NCBI GenBank assembly: GCA_964404765.1
Contig: CAYOLL010000133.1
Location: forward strand, 1 to 13,173
DNA length: 13,173 nucleotides
Direction: 5' to 3'
Source of the DNA: CAYOLL01 sp964404765 [NCBI: uncultured Gemmatimonadota bacterium]
Lineage (GTDB): Bacteria; 4572-55
Positions within the stretch are counted from its first letter, which is position 1. Every line of letters begins with the position of its first letter. Position numbers and translations under genes: made by a program. The notes beneath the pieces were generated by a model that saw only the letters and a program-made list of their open reading frames with translations, had not been told where the DNA came from and did no database searches. This document shows, piece by piece, positions 1 through 6,137 of the stretch.

Positions 1-116
1 ATGCCAAATTTCGTAGCCAATTTCGGACAATTTGGTACGCGAGAGTGAGGTTAGGGTGAACTTACCCAAAGTTATTAAATTGACATTCCTAAATTTTGGT
101 CATAACTACGGCTTTA

Positions 117-229
117 TCATCCATAAAAATACGTCCAAAAAAATTTGCCCGCTTCGCGGAACGCATCATCCTGACCGGGCGAATCTTCCAGCGGTAAGAT
201 GGTACCCAACACGCCCGTTTTGGAATACG
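117..229 (-). pseudogene. Remnant of an antitoxin-like gene (C-terminal part)
   Basis: There is no intact gene left of the phosphatase gene. On the minus strand a short open stretch ends in TGA at 119-117 and contains the peptide ILPLEDSPGQDDAFRE. It resembles the middle of the small antitoxin-like protein at 4944-4714 (which has PVQGDAFRELL). At DNA level about 45 bases around 157-203 match 4806-4853 at roughly 75 % by eye, including a shared CCGGGCGA.TCTTCCAGC core. No start codon is preserved, and a TGA lies upstream in frame near 236. I read this as a decayed third copy of that gene. Positions 1-116 show nothing recognisable. Confidence 0.35.
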
Positions 230-245
230 GATTTGCCTGTCACAC

Positions 246-1922
246 CTATTTGTTCTTCAGCCGAATGATGACAACGGTCATGTCGTCGTTATTGGGGCAA
301 CTGCCGGCAAAAGCGTCGCAGGCGGCAAATAAGCGGTCGGCAATCTGGGCGGCTTGACTTTCCTCACAACATATTTGCAGCAACGCGGCCTCCAGGGCAT
401 CGTCATCCCAAATTTCGCGCCGGTGATTCATGCGTTCGGAAAAACCGTCGCTCAAAAAGATGAGGGCGTCGCCGGGTTGCAGCAGCACGTTGCGCGTCTG
501 CACTTTAATCTGCGACAAAAAGCCCAATGGCGGCCCGCTCATTTCAATCGGCGCCAAACGGCGTTTTTGACTGTCAAAATGATAGGGATGCGGCATGCCC
601 GACGAGCCCAGTTCAACGCCCATGCTAATTTGGGCATTCAAACTATTCAAGTCGAAAACAGACAGGGCTAAGCACATCCCCAACCCTTTTTCCAACGTGG
701 ATTTTTTCAAGGCCCGGTTCAATTTCTGAAGCAAATCTTCAATCGCCACCTGCTGCTGATAAAATTCCAGCGAATTGATCAAAGCCGCTTTGATCATGCC
801 CACCAGCAAGCCGGCGGCTACGCCATGCCCGGTGGCGTCGCCGATAGCCACGCAGTAGCGTTGATTGTCCAGGGCGATAAAATCGTAGTAATCGCCGCCC
901 ACTTCCGAGGCCGTGACCATTTTGCCGACAATTTCGAGCCTTTCGTGATCAATATTGCGCTCCGGCAGCATGGAAAGCTGAATTCGGCGGGCGTATTCCA
1001 ATTCCTGCCGCATCCGCTGCGTTTCCAGCGTTTTGATGGTCTTTTCTTTCTCCAGCAGAATTTGATAACGCAACATAGGGTTGAACAGAACAGTTTGCTT
1101 GTAGGTGCGAATGCCGACCAGGCCGTTTTTAATACATTCGCGAGCCGCCGCCTGCATCGTTATATGACCTGCATCCGGCAAGGCTCGAATGAGTCCATGA
1201 TCCAAATAATCTACCAGAATCGAACGGACTTCATCGGTGATGATCAAGATTTCATGAATAGCGGTTCTTCCCTTTATGCCCTGTTGTTGGCATTGCTCGC
1301 ACCCCACCTCTTGCCACACTTCCAAGCTACCCGTGAGATCCGGGTCAATTATGTGGACATCTTCGCCGGTCAATGTTGTTTTTTGGGCGCACACAGAGCA
1401 AATTTTATTCAACAGCATTTGCGAAACAATAGCTGAGAAGTAGGCGAAAGTCTCGTGATTGGTCATACCCTGCCCGGCTCGCAGTTCATAAGCCACGTCC
1501 GCGCCGACAAAGGAAGAAGACCATAGCAGAAAAACCGTGTGACCCCGCCGCACCGACTCAAAGATAGATTTGTGACTAAAGTAATTAAACTGATCCACCA
1601 AAATAATATGACGCCGGGTCACAGGAATTTTTCCAATAGCCGATTGCCATGCCTCCAGATCATATGCACAGATCGTTTGCTGCCATTCCTCCGGGAGATT
1701 CCAAAAAGACCTGAAATCGCCAATTACCCGAATTGGATAGCCACGTTGATAGGCTTCATAGGCTGTAGCTTGCAATACGGTATCTTTCCCACTGCCCGCC
1801 GCGCCGCTAAACACCAAAATGCCGGGCGGACCATTCAAGACATGATCCATGATGTCGTTAAACTTTGGAAGAAGTCCCAGTTGTTCAAGCGTGAGGATAT
1901 CAAATTTTTCTGTCGCGTTCAT
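246..1922 (-). CDS. GspE/PilB-like ATPase domain fused to SpoIIE/RsbU-type PP2C phosphatase
   Basis: This 558-residue protein has two parts. Residues about 20-285 resemble the C-terminal half of type II secretion/type IV pilus ATPases. They include a P-loop GAAGSGKD (40-47), a Walker-B-like HIILVDQ (105-111) and a paired CxxC motif (C175/C178 and C208/C211) followed by GRTAIHEIL, as in GspE zinc subdomains. The N-terminal GspE domains are missing, and the residue after the P-loop lysine is Asp instead of Ser/Thr, so ATPase activity is uncertain. Residues 286-315 look like a short coiled coil leading into the ARRIQLSMLP motif typical of SpoIIE/RsbU phosphatases. Metal-binding motifs follow: GGDYYDF (342-348), GDATGHG (361-367), FLSDGFSE and NDDMTVV near the end. 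The likely role is a Ser/Thr phosphatase in a partner-switch pathway controlled by an ATPase-like sensor, possibly linked to pili or secretion (inference). The ATG at 1922 is preferred over a TTG one codon earlier because GAGGG lies 5 nt upstream. Confidence 0.85.
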   Translation of the reverse strand: MNATEKFDILTLEQLGLLPKFNDIMDHVLNGPPGILVFSGAAGSGKDTVLQATAYEAYQRGYPIRVIGDFRSFWNLPEEWQQTICAYDLEAWQSAIGKIPVTRRHIILVDQFNYFSHKSIFESVRRGHTVFLLWSSSFVGADVAYELRAGQGMTNHETFAYFSAIVSQMLLNKICSVCAQKTTLTGEDVHIIDPDLTGSLEVWQEVGCEQCQQQGIKGRTAIHEILIITDEVRSILVDYLDHGLIRALPDAGHITMQAAARECIKNGLVGIRTYKQTVLFNPMLRYQILLEKEKTIKTLETQRMRQELEYARRIQLSMLPERNIDHERLEIVGKMVTASEVGGDYYDFIALDNQRYCVAIGDATGHGVAAGLLVGMIKAALINSLEFYQQQVAIEDLLQKLNRALKKSTLEKGLGMCLALSVFDLNSLNAQISMGVELGSSGMPHPYHFDSQKRRLAPIEMSGPPLGFLSQIKVQTRNVLLQPGDALIFLSDGFSERMNHRREIWDDDALEAALLQICCEESQAAQIADRLFAACDAFAGSCPNNDDMTVVIIRLKNK

Positions 1923-1958
1923 CAATTCCCTCGTTGTGTTTGAATGCTTGGCTTTATT

Positions 1959-2042
1959 TCAATACGCCTTCGCAAAAACCAGTCCTGAGCTTGTCGAAGG
2001 ATCGCCTCAGTCGTGGTCGGACGGCCGGTCATCACGCACTTG
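1959..2042 (-). repeat. Degenerate copy of the 3' end of proS with REP-like insertion (outermost)
   Basis: The bases match the last ~60 bases of proS (6253 upward), including the GCGAAGGCGTATTGA end. The copy is interrupted by a 22-bp insertion at 1979-2000 that carries the palindrome-like core CCTGAGCTTGTCGAAGG. The insertion puts the final codons out of frame. Similarity stops near 2042. It is the most diverged of the three downstream 3'-proS fragments. It shares its insertion point with the fragment at 2118-2236, so the two probably descend from one interrupted copy. Confidence 0.75.
1979..2000. repeat. REP-like short interspersed palindromic insertion
   Basis: This 22-bp sequence contains TCCTGAGCTTGTCGAAGGA-type bases, the kind of short imperfect palindrome widespread as dispersed repeats in many bacterial genomes. 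It lies within a proS 3' copy at exactly the position where the intact gene and the copy at 2827 have no insertion. On the minus strand it would read as ILRQAQD-like residues, a common signature of such elements when translated. Confidence 0.6.
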
Positions 2043-2117
2043 GAACGGAGTACAAAAATTCATTTTTGCGTCATCAGAGTTAAACTCTTCAAGCACAATT
2101 AAAATTTTGCGCTCCGA

Positions 2118-2236
2118 TCAATACGCCTTCGCAAAAGCTTGTCCAGAGCCTGGCGAAGGATCGCCTCCACCGTCGCCGGGCGGCTGGTAATCACACACTT
2201 GCCCGGATTGTCGGATTGCTCCAGCGGCAGGCCGCG
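2118..2236 (-). repeat. Copy of the 3' end of proS with REP-like insertion (middle)
   Basis: On the minus strand this segment encodes RGLPLEQSDNPGKCVITSRP and then ATVEAI, matching ProRS residues about 478-503. A 23-bp insertion at 2137-2159 (ILRQALDK when translated) then shifts the frame, so the terminal AKAY is lost although the bases for it remain after the insertion. The fragment begins about 10 nt beyond the brnA stop codon. With the copy at 1959 it occupies the gap between brnA and the phosphatase gene (1923-2246); the remaining bases of that gap show no gene. Confidence 0.85.
2137..2159. repeat. REP-like short palindromic insertion (second copy)
   Basis: These 23 bp (GCTTGTCC..AGCCTGGCGAAGG) interrupt a proS 3' copy at the same point as the related insertion at 1979-2000. 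The two share the GTCC/GAAGG ends but differ inside, so the insertion predates the divergence of the two fragments. Confidence 0.55.
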
Positions 2237-2246
2237 CCGCCGTTGC

Positions 2247-2531
2247 TTAAGCGTGAGCGGCTTCATAAACCCGATGCGTTTCCACATACAAGCGCAACGC
2301 GGCTAAAATGCGTTTTTGCCAGTCTACATCATGCGTTTTGAACCAATTCAAAATATCGGCATCCACTTCCATCGTGACCGTTATTTTTTGGTCCGGTAGC
2401 CGCAGCCGCGCATTCGCAAAAAACTTTTCGTCCAACGGTGGTATATCCGAATAATCAATCTCGTCGTCGGACATGGCAGCCAGCTTTTCCCAATCAGTAG
2501 TCGACGTTTTCTTCATAGTTTTGGATTTCAT
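2247..2531 (-). CDS. brnA: BrnA-family antitoxin
   Basis: This 94-residue protein resembles BrnA, the DNA-binding antitoxin of type II BrnT/BrnA systems. The N-terminal half is acidic and linker-like (MSDDEIDYSDIPPLDEKFF). The C-terminal half carries LRLPDQKITVTMEVDADILNWF followed by WQKRILAALRLYVE, the ribbon-helix-helix-like region of the family. The chosen start (ATG at 2531-2529) is preceded by GAAAGG 9 nt upstream and overlaps the end of brnT by 38 nt. A longer reading frame to 2603 lies wholly inside brnT and is not needed. Toxin-then-antitoxin order is normal for this family. BrnA usually neutralises BrnT and autorepresses the operon (family knowledge). Confidence 0.88.
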   Translation of the reverse strand: MKSKTMKKTSTTDWEKLAAMSDDEIDYSDIPPLDEKFFANARLRLPDQKITVTMEVDADILNWFKTHDVDWQKRILAALRLYVETHRVYEAAHA

Positions 2532-2772
2532 ACATGTTTGCCTTTCGTGCAGAAATGAGACGGATGGTGTCAAATTCCGGTTCGGTATATACAATAACCA
2601 CAATCAGATTGTTCATCAAACCCAGGCCAATCCAGCGGTCTTCGCCGTAATCCTGTCGGTCATCTAATCTGATCACCATCGGGCGCTGAAATGTGACCAC
2701 GACATCGGCAAAGTCAATCTTGTGCCGGCGAATGTTCTCGCGGTTTTTATTTTTATCCCAGATGAAGTTCAT
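2494..2772 (-). CDS. brnT: BrnT-family ribonuclease toxin
   Basis: This 92-residue protein matches BrnT (DUF497), a small RNase with a RelE-like fold. The order of features is typical: an N-terminal FIWDKNKNRENIRRHKIDF, where family members have W..K...N..KH.v.F, then the central EDRWIGLGLMNN and VVYT-like strand, and finally DTIRLISARKANMYE, corresponding to the conserved R.ISaR.a...E signature. The lengths and the overlap with brnA are as expected. The pair lies between two copies of the proS 3' end, so it looks like one inserted cassette. Confidence 0.9.
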   Translation of the reverse strand: MNFIWDKNKNRENIRRHKIDFADVVVTFQRPMVIRLDDRQDYGEDRWIGLGLMNNLIVVIVYTEPEFDTIRLISARKANMYEIQNYEENVDY

Positions 2773-2826
2773 AACATTGCTTGTCCTCTGGTGAGAAAGT
2801 ATGGAATTTCACGGAAATGTATAATC

Positions 2827-2946
2827 TCAATACGCCTTCGCAAAAACCGCCTCCACCGTCGCCGGGCGGCCGGTAATGACGCACTTGCCGAGAGTGCCGG
2901 ATTGCTCCAGCGGCAGGCCGCGGATGGTCACGGCTATTTCCTCCAA
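2827..2946 (-). repeat. Intact copy of the 3' end of proS (last 39 codons plus stop)
   Basis: Read on the minus strand from 2946 this segment encodes LEEIAVTIRGLPLEQSGTLG, then KCVITGRPATVEAVFAKAY and TGA. It differs from the ProRS C terminus at only three residues (K to E, L to I, I to V, by eye). It starts directly after the tumE stop codon and in the same frame. It could be a short gene of its own: GTG at 2931-2929 has GGAGG 8 nt upstream and would give a 34-residue peptide. Whether it is translated is unknown. It marks the junction between the TumA-TumE cassette and the BrnT-BrnA cassette. Confidence 0.9.
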
Positions 2947-3348
2947 TTAACCACTTTTTGACGCATCCAACCCTGCCACCAATCTTTGAATCGCCATCGT
3001 CTCAACTTCAGCCAACGCTTCCGGCAATTGAATCGGATGACTTTCATATTCGTCATCAGGCAAATGTTTGTGATCGGGGAAGGTTTTCAGGTGCGGATGA
3101 TGGGGCGCATTGTCCCAGCGACAAATCAGTTGCTCGGCTTGATCCATGTAATGAAACCGATACTTGCGCCGCTGCGTCAAAAACAGCTCTTTAAAATGAA
3201 ACTCGGAACCGTCTTTAAAACAAACACAACCGCTGATAATGCCGATTTGACTGTCATCGTCGGTTTCAATATCCAAATCCACGCGATCTGCGATCCAACG
3301 CATCTGATCCAATATTTGTCGAATTTTGGCAATGTAGTCGGGACTCAT
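2947..3348 (-). CDS. tumE: TumE-family toxin (DUF6516-like)
   Basis: This 133-residue protein resembles the TumE/DUF6516 toxins found beside a small antitoxin in Chloroflexi, Cyanobacteria and archaea. Visible signatures are CVCFKDGSEFHFKELF, KYRFHYMDQAEQLICRWDNA and PHHPHLKTFPDHKH, a run of His residues that may contribute to catalysis. A C-terminal helix ends in VETMAIQRLVAG. The ATG overlaps the stop of the upstream antitoxin as ATGA, so the two are translationally coupled. The biochemical target of TumE toxins is not something I can state. The function assignment rests on family resemblance and on the gene pair. Confidence 0.78.
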   Translation of the reverse strand: MSPDYIAKIRQILDQMRWIADRVDLDIETDDDSQIGIISGCVCFKDGSEFHFKELFLTQRRKYRFHYMDQAEQLICRWDNAPHHPHLKTFPDHKHLPDDEYESHPIQLPEALAEVETMAIQRLVAGLDASKSG

Positions 3349-3617
3349 AAAGCCAAACCTTCAATCAAACTTTTGCGCCGCGCCGCCAGCTGATAAGCCT
3401 CATAGACAAACAGCCAGTCAAACCAGTGGGCGTCATCGCCCAATTTACCGGCCTCAAAATCCCGATAAAATTGCTCGCTGCTAATGCCATAAGTTTGCTC
3501 GAATACGCGCAACCGCTTGTGATATTGCTCCGTCTTGCCGGTGATCAGCCGCAATTGGAACGCCAGCCCCGACTTGAGAACGGGGATGGTTTCATCCGCA
3601 ACCATTAATGTTTGCAT
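3345..3617 (-). CDS. TumA-like antitoxin partner of TumE
   Basis: This 90-residue protein lies directly upstream of tumE with an ATGA overlap. The C-terminal half (YGISSEQFYRDFEAGKLGDD, then HWFDWLFVYEAYQ and RKSLIEG) matches small proteins regularly found with DUF6516 toxins. The start is placed at ATG 3617-3615 because GGAGG lies 4 nt upstream; a longer frame from 3638 has no ribosome site. It is probably the antitoxin and possibly a DNA-binding autorepressor, which is inference from its position. Confidence 0.75.
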   Translation of the reverse strand: MQTLMVADETIPVLKSGLAFQLRLITGKTEQYHKRLRVFEQTYGISSEQFYRDFEAGKLGDDAHWFDWLFVYEAYQLAARRKSLIEGLAL

Positions 3618-3641
3618 AAATCCTCCAATTGGAGACAACGA

Positions 3642-3923
3642 TCATGGTTTCACCTGAATGTCCAGTTTTTCAACCGCCGCCAATTCTTCATCCATCTCGT
3701 CCGGCGTAAAGTTGACGTAGGCGATGTCGCGTTTATGGAGCAGACGCAAAAAATCCGGGCGGGTGATGTTCAAAAAACGCGCCGCCTTGCCGGACGAAAT
3801 GTGACCATCCGTAAACAGCGATATAACCAGCCATTCTGTTACTCGATCCTGCACATCGGCTAAGGTCAAGCCAAATTGTAGTAGCGGCGTGGGTAAATGC
3901 ACTTCAAAGGTGGTGTTGGCCAT
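3642..3923 (-). CDS. UPF0175-family antitoxin-like protein
   Basis: This 93-residue protein has the UPF0175 signature: a helical region, then HISSGKAARFLNITRPDFLR followed by LLHKRDIAYVNFTPDEMDEE. In known members the HTH-like SxGkAAelL..sr.eFl..L segment is followed by a short acidic tail. UPF0175 proteins usually pair with a DUF3368 PIN toxin. No such toxin follows here; the next genes are tumA and tumE, 24 nt downstream. It may be an orphan antitoxin, or its toxin may have been replaced by the TumA-TumE pair. The ribosome site is AAAGGAA upstream of ATG 3923-3921. Confidence 0.82.
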   Translation of the reverse strand: MANTTFEVHLPTPLLQFGLTLADVQDRVTEWLVISLFTDGHISSGKAARFLNITRPDFLRLLHKRDIAYVNFTPDEMDEELAAVEKLDIQVKP

Positions 3924-3961
3924 GGGAAGTTCCTTTCCGATTTAAAGTGGAAGATGTGCGT

Positions 3962-4048
3962 TTAGACCCGCCGGCTTTGGAATGTGGCCGGGACGCGCAC
4001 GGTGACGATGTTTGCGCTCACATCGCAGATTGCGCGAATGGCGGCCAT
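3962..4048 (-). pseudogene. Truncated 28-codon start of a small antitoxin-like gene
   Basis: This short frame encodes MAAIRAICDVSANIVTVRVP followed by ATFQSRRV and then TAA. It matches the first 28 residues of the complete gene at 4944-4714 (MIAIREICNVSTNVITMRVP...), about 75-80 % at DNA level by eye. After codon 28 the sequence changes and a stop follows, with the UPF0175 start 38 nt further on. It is a gene-start fragment in front of a new cassette, which parallels the proS start fragments elsewhere in the window. Confidence 0.75.
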
Positions 4049-4065
4049 GCTGCGTACAGCCACGT

Positions 4066-4491
4066 TTACGTCGTCTTCGTCTTATACGGCAATTTTAGTT
4101 GTCGAATATCTGCCTCAACCGGCTCAAATTCGGGGTCTTTATGAACCAAAATCGCTTGTTGATATTGGGCCAGGCCCGCCACGCAACAATCCGCAAACGA
4201 CATGGACTTGTTTGCCTTCAAAACACCAACGACTTCGATCAAATTCTGGTGGAGCGGCTCGATTTGGGCGGGCAATTGCTTGATCAGTTCCAGTCGTTCC
4301 CGGGCCGTGTCCTGGCCTTGTTCGCGCAAAGAGATATAGAACAACTCAATGCAACTGACAATCGAAATTGAAAGAATGGCCAGTTCATCATCGGCTTGCT
4401 GAAAAAGCCGGCTCACTTGATCCGCGCCTTCTTCATTTTCGATCAGGGCAATCAAAGCAGAGGTATCAAGCACATAGCGGTCTATGGCCAT
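4066..4491 (-). CDS. PIN-domain ribonuclease toxin (VapC-like)
   Basis: This 141-residue PIN-domain protein shows the usual acidic residues: D9 in YVLDTSALI, E49 in SCIELFY, D101 in SFADCCVAGLA and D119 in LVHKDPEF. These residues coordinate metal in VapC-type RNases, which cleave tRNA or rRNA in characterised cases. Its start overlaps the upstream antitoxin by 10 nt, so it belongs to a two- or three-gene operon beginning at 4944. The exact target cannot be read from sequence. Confidence 0.9.
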   Translation of the reverse strand: MAIDRYVLDTSALIALIENEEGADQVSRLFQQADDELAILSISIVSCIELFYISLREQGQDTARERLELIKQLPAQIEPLHQNLIEVVGVLKANKSMSFADCCVAGLAQYQQAILVHKDPEFEPVEADIRQLKLPYKTKTT

Positions 4492-4709
4492 TGGTCGGCC
4501 TGCCTTTCTTGCAGCAACACGGCCATGAGCCGGCCATTGCCGGAGCCACGCAGCTTTTGCAACGCCGCCTGTGTTTGCTGACGACGGCGCAGCCGGGCCT
4601 CCGCCTGTTCATCCTCCACAATGACTGTCAGACGGGTATCGGCTGACAGTTTATTGGCTCGTGCCAAGCTTTGAAATTCTTTCAACGTAATATGGGTCAA
4701 GGTGATCAT
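4482..4709 (-). CDS. Probable antitoxin of the downstream PIN toxin
   Basis: This 75-residue protein begins MITLTHITLKEFQSLARANK and has a basic helix (RLRRRQQTQAALQKLR) with a C-terminal toxin-binding-like tail. I do not recognise a named family with certainty. Position, size and the 10-nt overlap with the PIN gene argue for a VapB-type antitoxin. AAGGAG lies 10 nt upstream of the ATG and overlaps the end of the preceding gene, whose TGA is 4 nt before this start. Confidence 0.75.
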   Translation of the reverse strand: MITLTHITLKEFQSLARANKLSADTRLTVIVEDEQAEARLRRRQQTQAALQKLRGSGNGRLMAVLLQERQADQWP

Positions 4710-4713
4710 TCAA

Positions 4714-4944
4714 TCATCTCCTTTTGGTTCTTTTTATCCGCTTTCTAACTTGCTTGTAATTGTCAAGCTCCGTCTTTGTTAATGTGGGCGCGCTTAACAG
4801 GAGTTCACGGAAGGCGTCGCCTTGAACCGGGCGAGTCTTCCAGCACAAGATAAGCGCTTCAACCCGCCGGCTTTGAAATGTGGCCGGGACGCGCATCGTG
4901 ATTACATTGGTGCTTACATTGCAGATTTCGCGAATAGCAATCAT
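4714..4944 (-). CDS. Small antitoxin-like protein (MxAIREI..V....VPATFQSRRVE type)
   Basis: This 76-residue protein has an N-terminal strand-rich part, MIAIREICNVSTNVITMRVP followed by ATFQSRRVEALIL, similar to MazE/AbrB-like antitoxin N termini of Chloroflexi and Cyanobacteria. A FRELLLSAPTLTKTELDNY segment follows, then a strongly basic tail (KQVRKRIKRTKRR). It precedes another antitoxin-like gene by 4 nt. Either the two genes and the PIN toxin form one module, or this gene has lost its own toxin. A 28-codon copy of its start lies at 4048-3962 and a remnant at 229-117. Confidence 0.65.
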   Translation of the reverse strand: MIAIREICNVSTNVITMRVPATFQSRRVEALILCWKTRPVQGDAFRELLLSAPTLTKTELDNYKQVRKRIKRTKRR

Positions 4945-5173
4945 ATATCATCCTTTGTTTTGTGTGGCCAGACAGACGTATTTCGAAGCAGTTATTGCCC
5001 AATAGCGTACCCAATCATGGGTTATCGGCCAATTGGTTTTGCAAATCGGCCAAATCGTTTTGGAGCGAAGGAAATTTTTTCAGCAAACGCTAAGCCTGTC
5101 GTCGAAAGAACTCCGGGGCGATAATTTTACCCCGATAGGAGTCGGCTGTTTTTAGCTGCAAAAGTTACACAAA
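4945..5173. other. Intergenic stretch between FGE-fold gene and antitoxin operon
   Basis: No gene is supported here. A weak inverted pair CGGGG...CCCCG around 5115-5137 lies about 35-60 nt downstream of the FGE-fold gene stop and could be part of a transcription end, but it lacks a clear T-run. The promoter of the 4944 operon should lie here, although no convincing -10/-35 pair stands out. Confidence 0.3.
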
Positions 5174-6079
5174 CTAAAATCCCCGGACGACCCGAAAGCC
5201 GAGCACGTAGTCACGCACGCCGGGCGAGAGGCGGGGACGGTTGGTGGCGCGCGCGTAGAACGGACCACCGTAGAACGAACCGCCGCGCACAACACGACTA
5301 TTTGTATTTTCTACACTATTCCAGGTTCCGTCCGCTTTTAAATCCGTGTAGCGGTCATGCCAGTGGCCCGCGCACCACTCCCACACGTTGCCGGTCATGT
5401 CATATAAACCAAACTCGTTGGCATCGAAAGAACCCACCGACGCCGTATACACAAATCCGTCCGTATAGCCCTCAAAAACCGTCAAATCAGCAAAAACTTT
5501 TTTGGCCGTTTCATCGGCCACGTTGCCGCCCTTTTTGCCGGTGGGCGCGCCGTTGCCCCAACTGTATTTGTATTGCTTGGAACCGCAGCGGGCGGCGTAT
5601 TCCCATTCCACCTCGCTGGGCAGCCGCCCGCCAATCCAGTCGCAAAAAGCCCTGGCCCCATACCAACTCACGTAAATAACCGGGTAGTTTTCATAGCCGC
5701 TCTGGACTTGAAAAGTTGAACCGTTTTTGTAGATTCGGGACTTTTCGCCTTTCCAGGAACCGCTCAGCATTATCCATTCCACGCCGTCTTCGGTCTGGTT
5801 ACCTTTGGCGTTCAAAAATTGGATAAATTGAGCATTGGTCACTTCCGTCTTGCCCAGATAAAATTCTTTTAGCGTCACGGTCGGACCGTTTTTTTCAACT
5901 TCGTAATCGTCGCTGCCGATCTTAAACGATCCGCCAGGGATGCGCACAAATTCGATGCCGGTTTTTGGGTCGGTATACGTTTTAGGCTTTGTATCGCTGG
6001 CGTCACCAAAACGCGTCGTAAAAATGGCGCTGCCAAGCAAGAAACCCACAAATAACATTGTGATCAAAAACCGTCTCAT
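5174..6079 (-). CDS. Exported FGE/sulfatase-modifying-factor fold protein, non-catalytic
   Basis: This 301-residue protein starts with a signal peptide-like segment (MRRFLITMLFVGFLLGSAIF) and is probably exported or lipid-free membrane-anchored. The rest is an FGE/SUMF1 (formylglycine-generating enzyme) fold, a C-type-lectin-like domain. Its motifs are FVRIPGGSFKIGSDD, FYLGKTEVTNAQF, YPVIYVSWYGARAFCDWIGG, RLPSEVEWEYAAR, GLYDMTGNVWEWC and the terminal RVVRGGSF...GFRVVRGF. The paired cysteines of true FGE near the C terminus are absent, so enzymatic FGE activity is unlikely and a binding role is more plausible. The ATG at 6079 is chosen because AAGGAG lies 8 nt upstream; a GTG at 6088 lies inside that ribosome site. 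The C-terminal ~25 codons are mostly NNC/NNT, as in variable regions of diversity-generating retroelement targets, but no reverse transcriptase or template is in the window. Confidence 0.85.
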   Translation of the reverse strand: MRRFLITMLFVGFLLGSAIFTTRFGDASDTKPKTYTDPKTGIEFVRIPGGSFKIGSDDYEVEKNGPTVTLKEFYLGKTEVTNAQFIQFLNAKGNQTEDGVEWIMLSGSWKGEKSRIYKNGSTFQVQSGYENYPVIYVSWYGARAFCDWIGGRLPSEVEWEYAARCGSKQYKYSWGNGAPTGKKGGNVADETAKKVFADLTVFEGYTDGFVYTASVGSFDANEFGLYDMTGNVWEWCAGHWHDRYTDLKADGTWNSVENTNSRVVRGGSFYGGPFYARATNRPRLSPGVRDYVLGFRVVRGF

Positions 6080-6137
6080 CGGACACACTCCTTTTGAAAA
6101 TAGTTGTGAAATGATGAATGAAAGATAATCTCAATAC

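Noticed and set aside
825-1436. 203-codon plus-strand frame opposite the phosphatase gene
   Set aside because: It is antisense to a gene with well-defined SpoIIE and P-loop motifs; the peptide shows no family resemblance.
2099-2287. 62-codon minus-strand frame after brnA
   Set aside because: It is the end of brnA in another frame joined to a 3'-proS copy and the REP-like insertion; it is composite debris, not a gene.
2494-2603. Longer BrnA starting at 2603
   Set aside because: The extra 24 residues lie entirely within brnT in another frame; ATG 2531 has a good ribosome site.
5174-6079. Active formylglycine-generating enzyme
   Set aside because: The paired cysteines expected near the C terminus are absent and no sulfatase is nearby; only the fold is supported.
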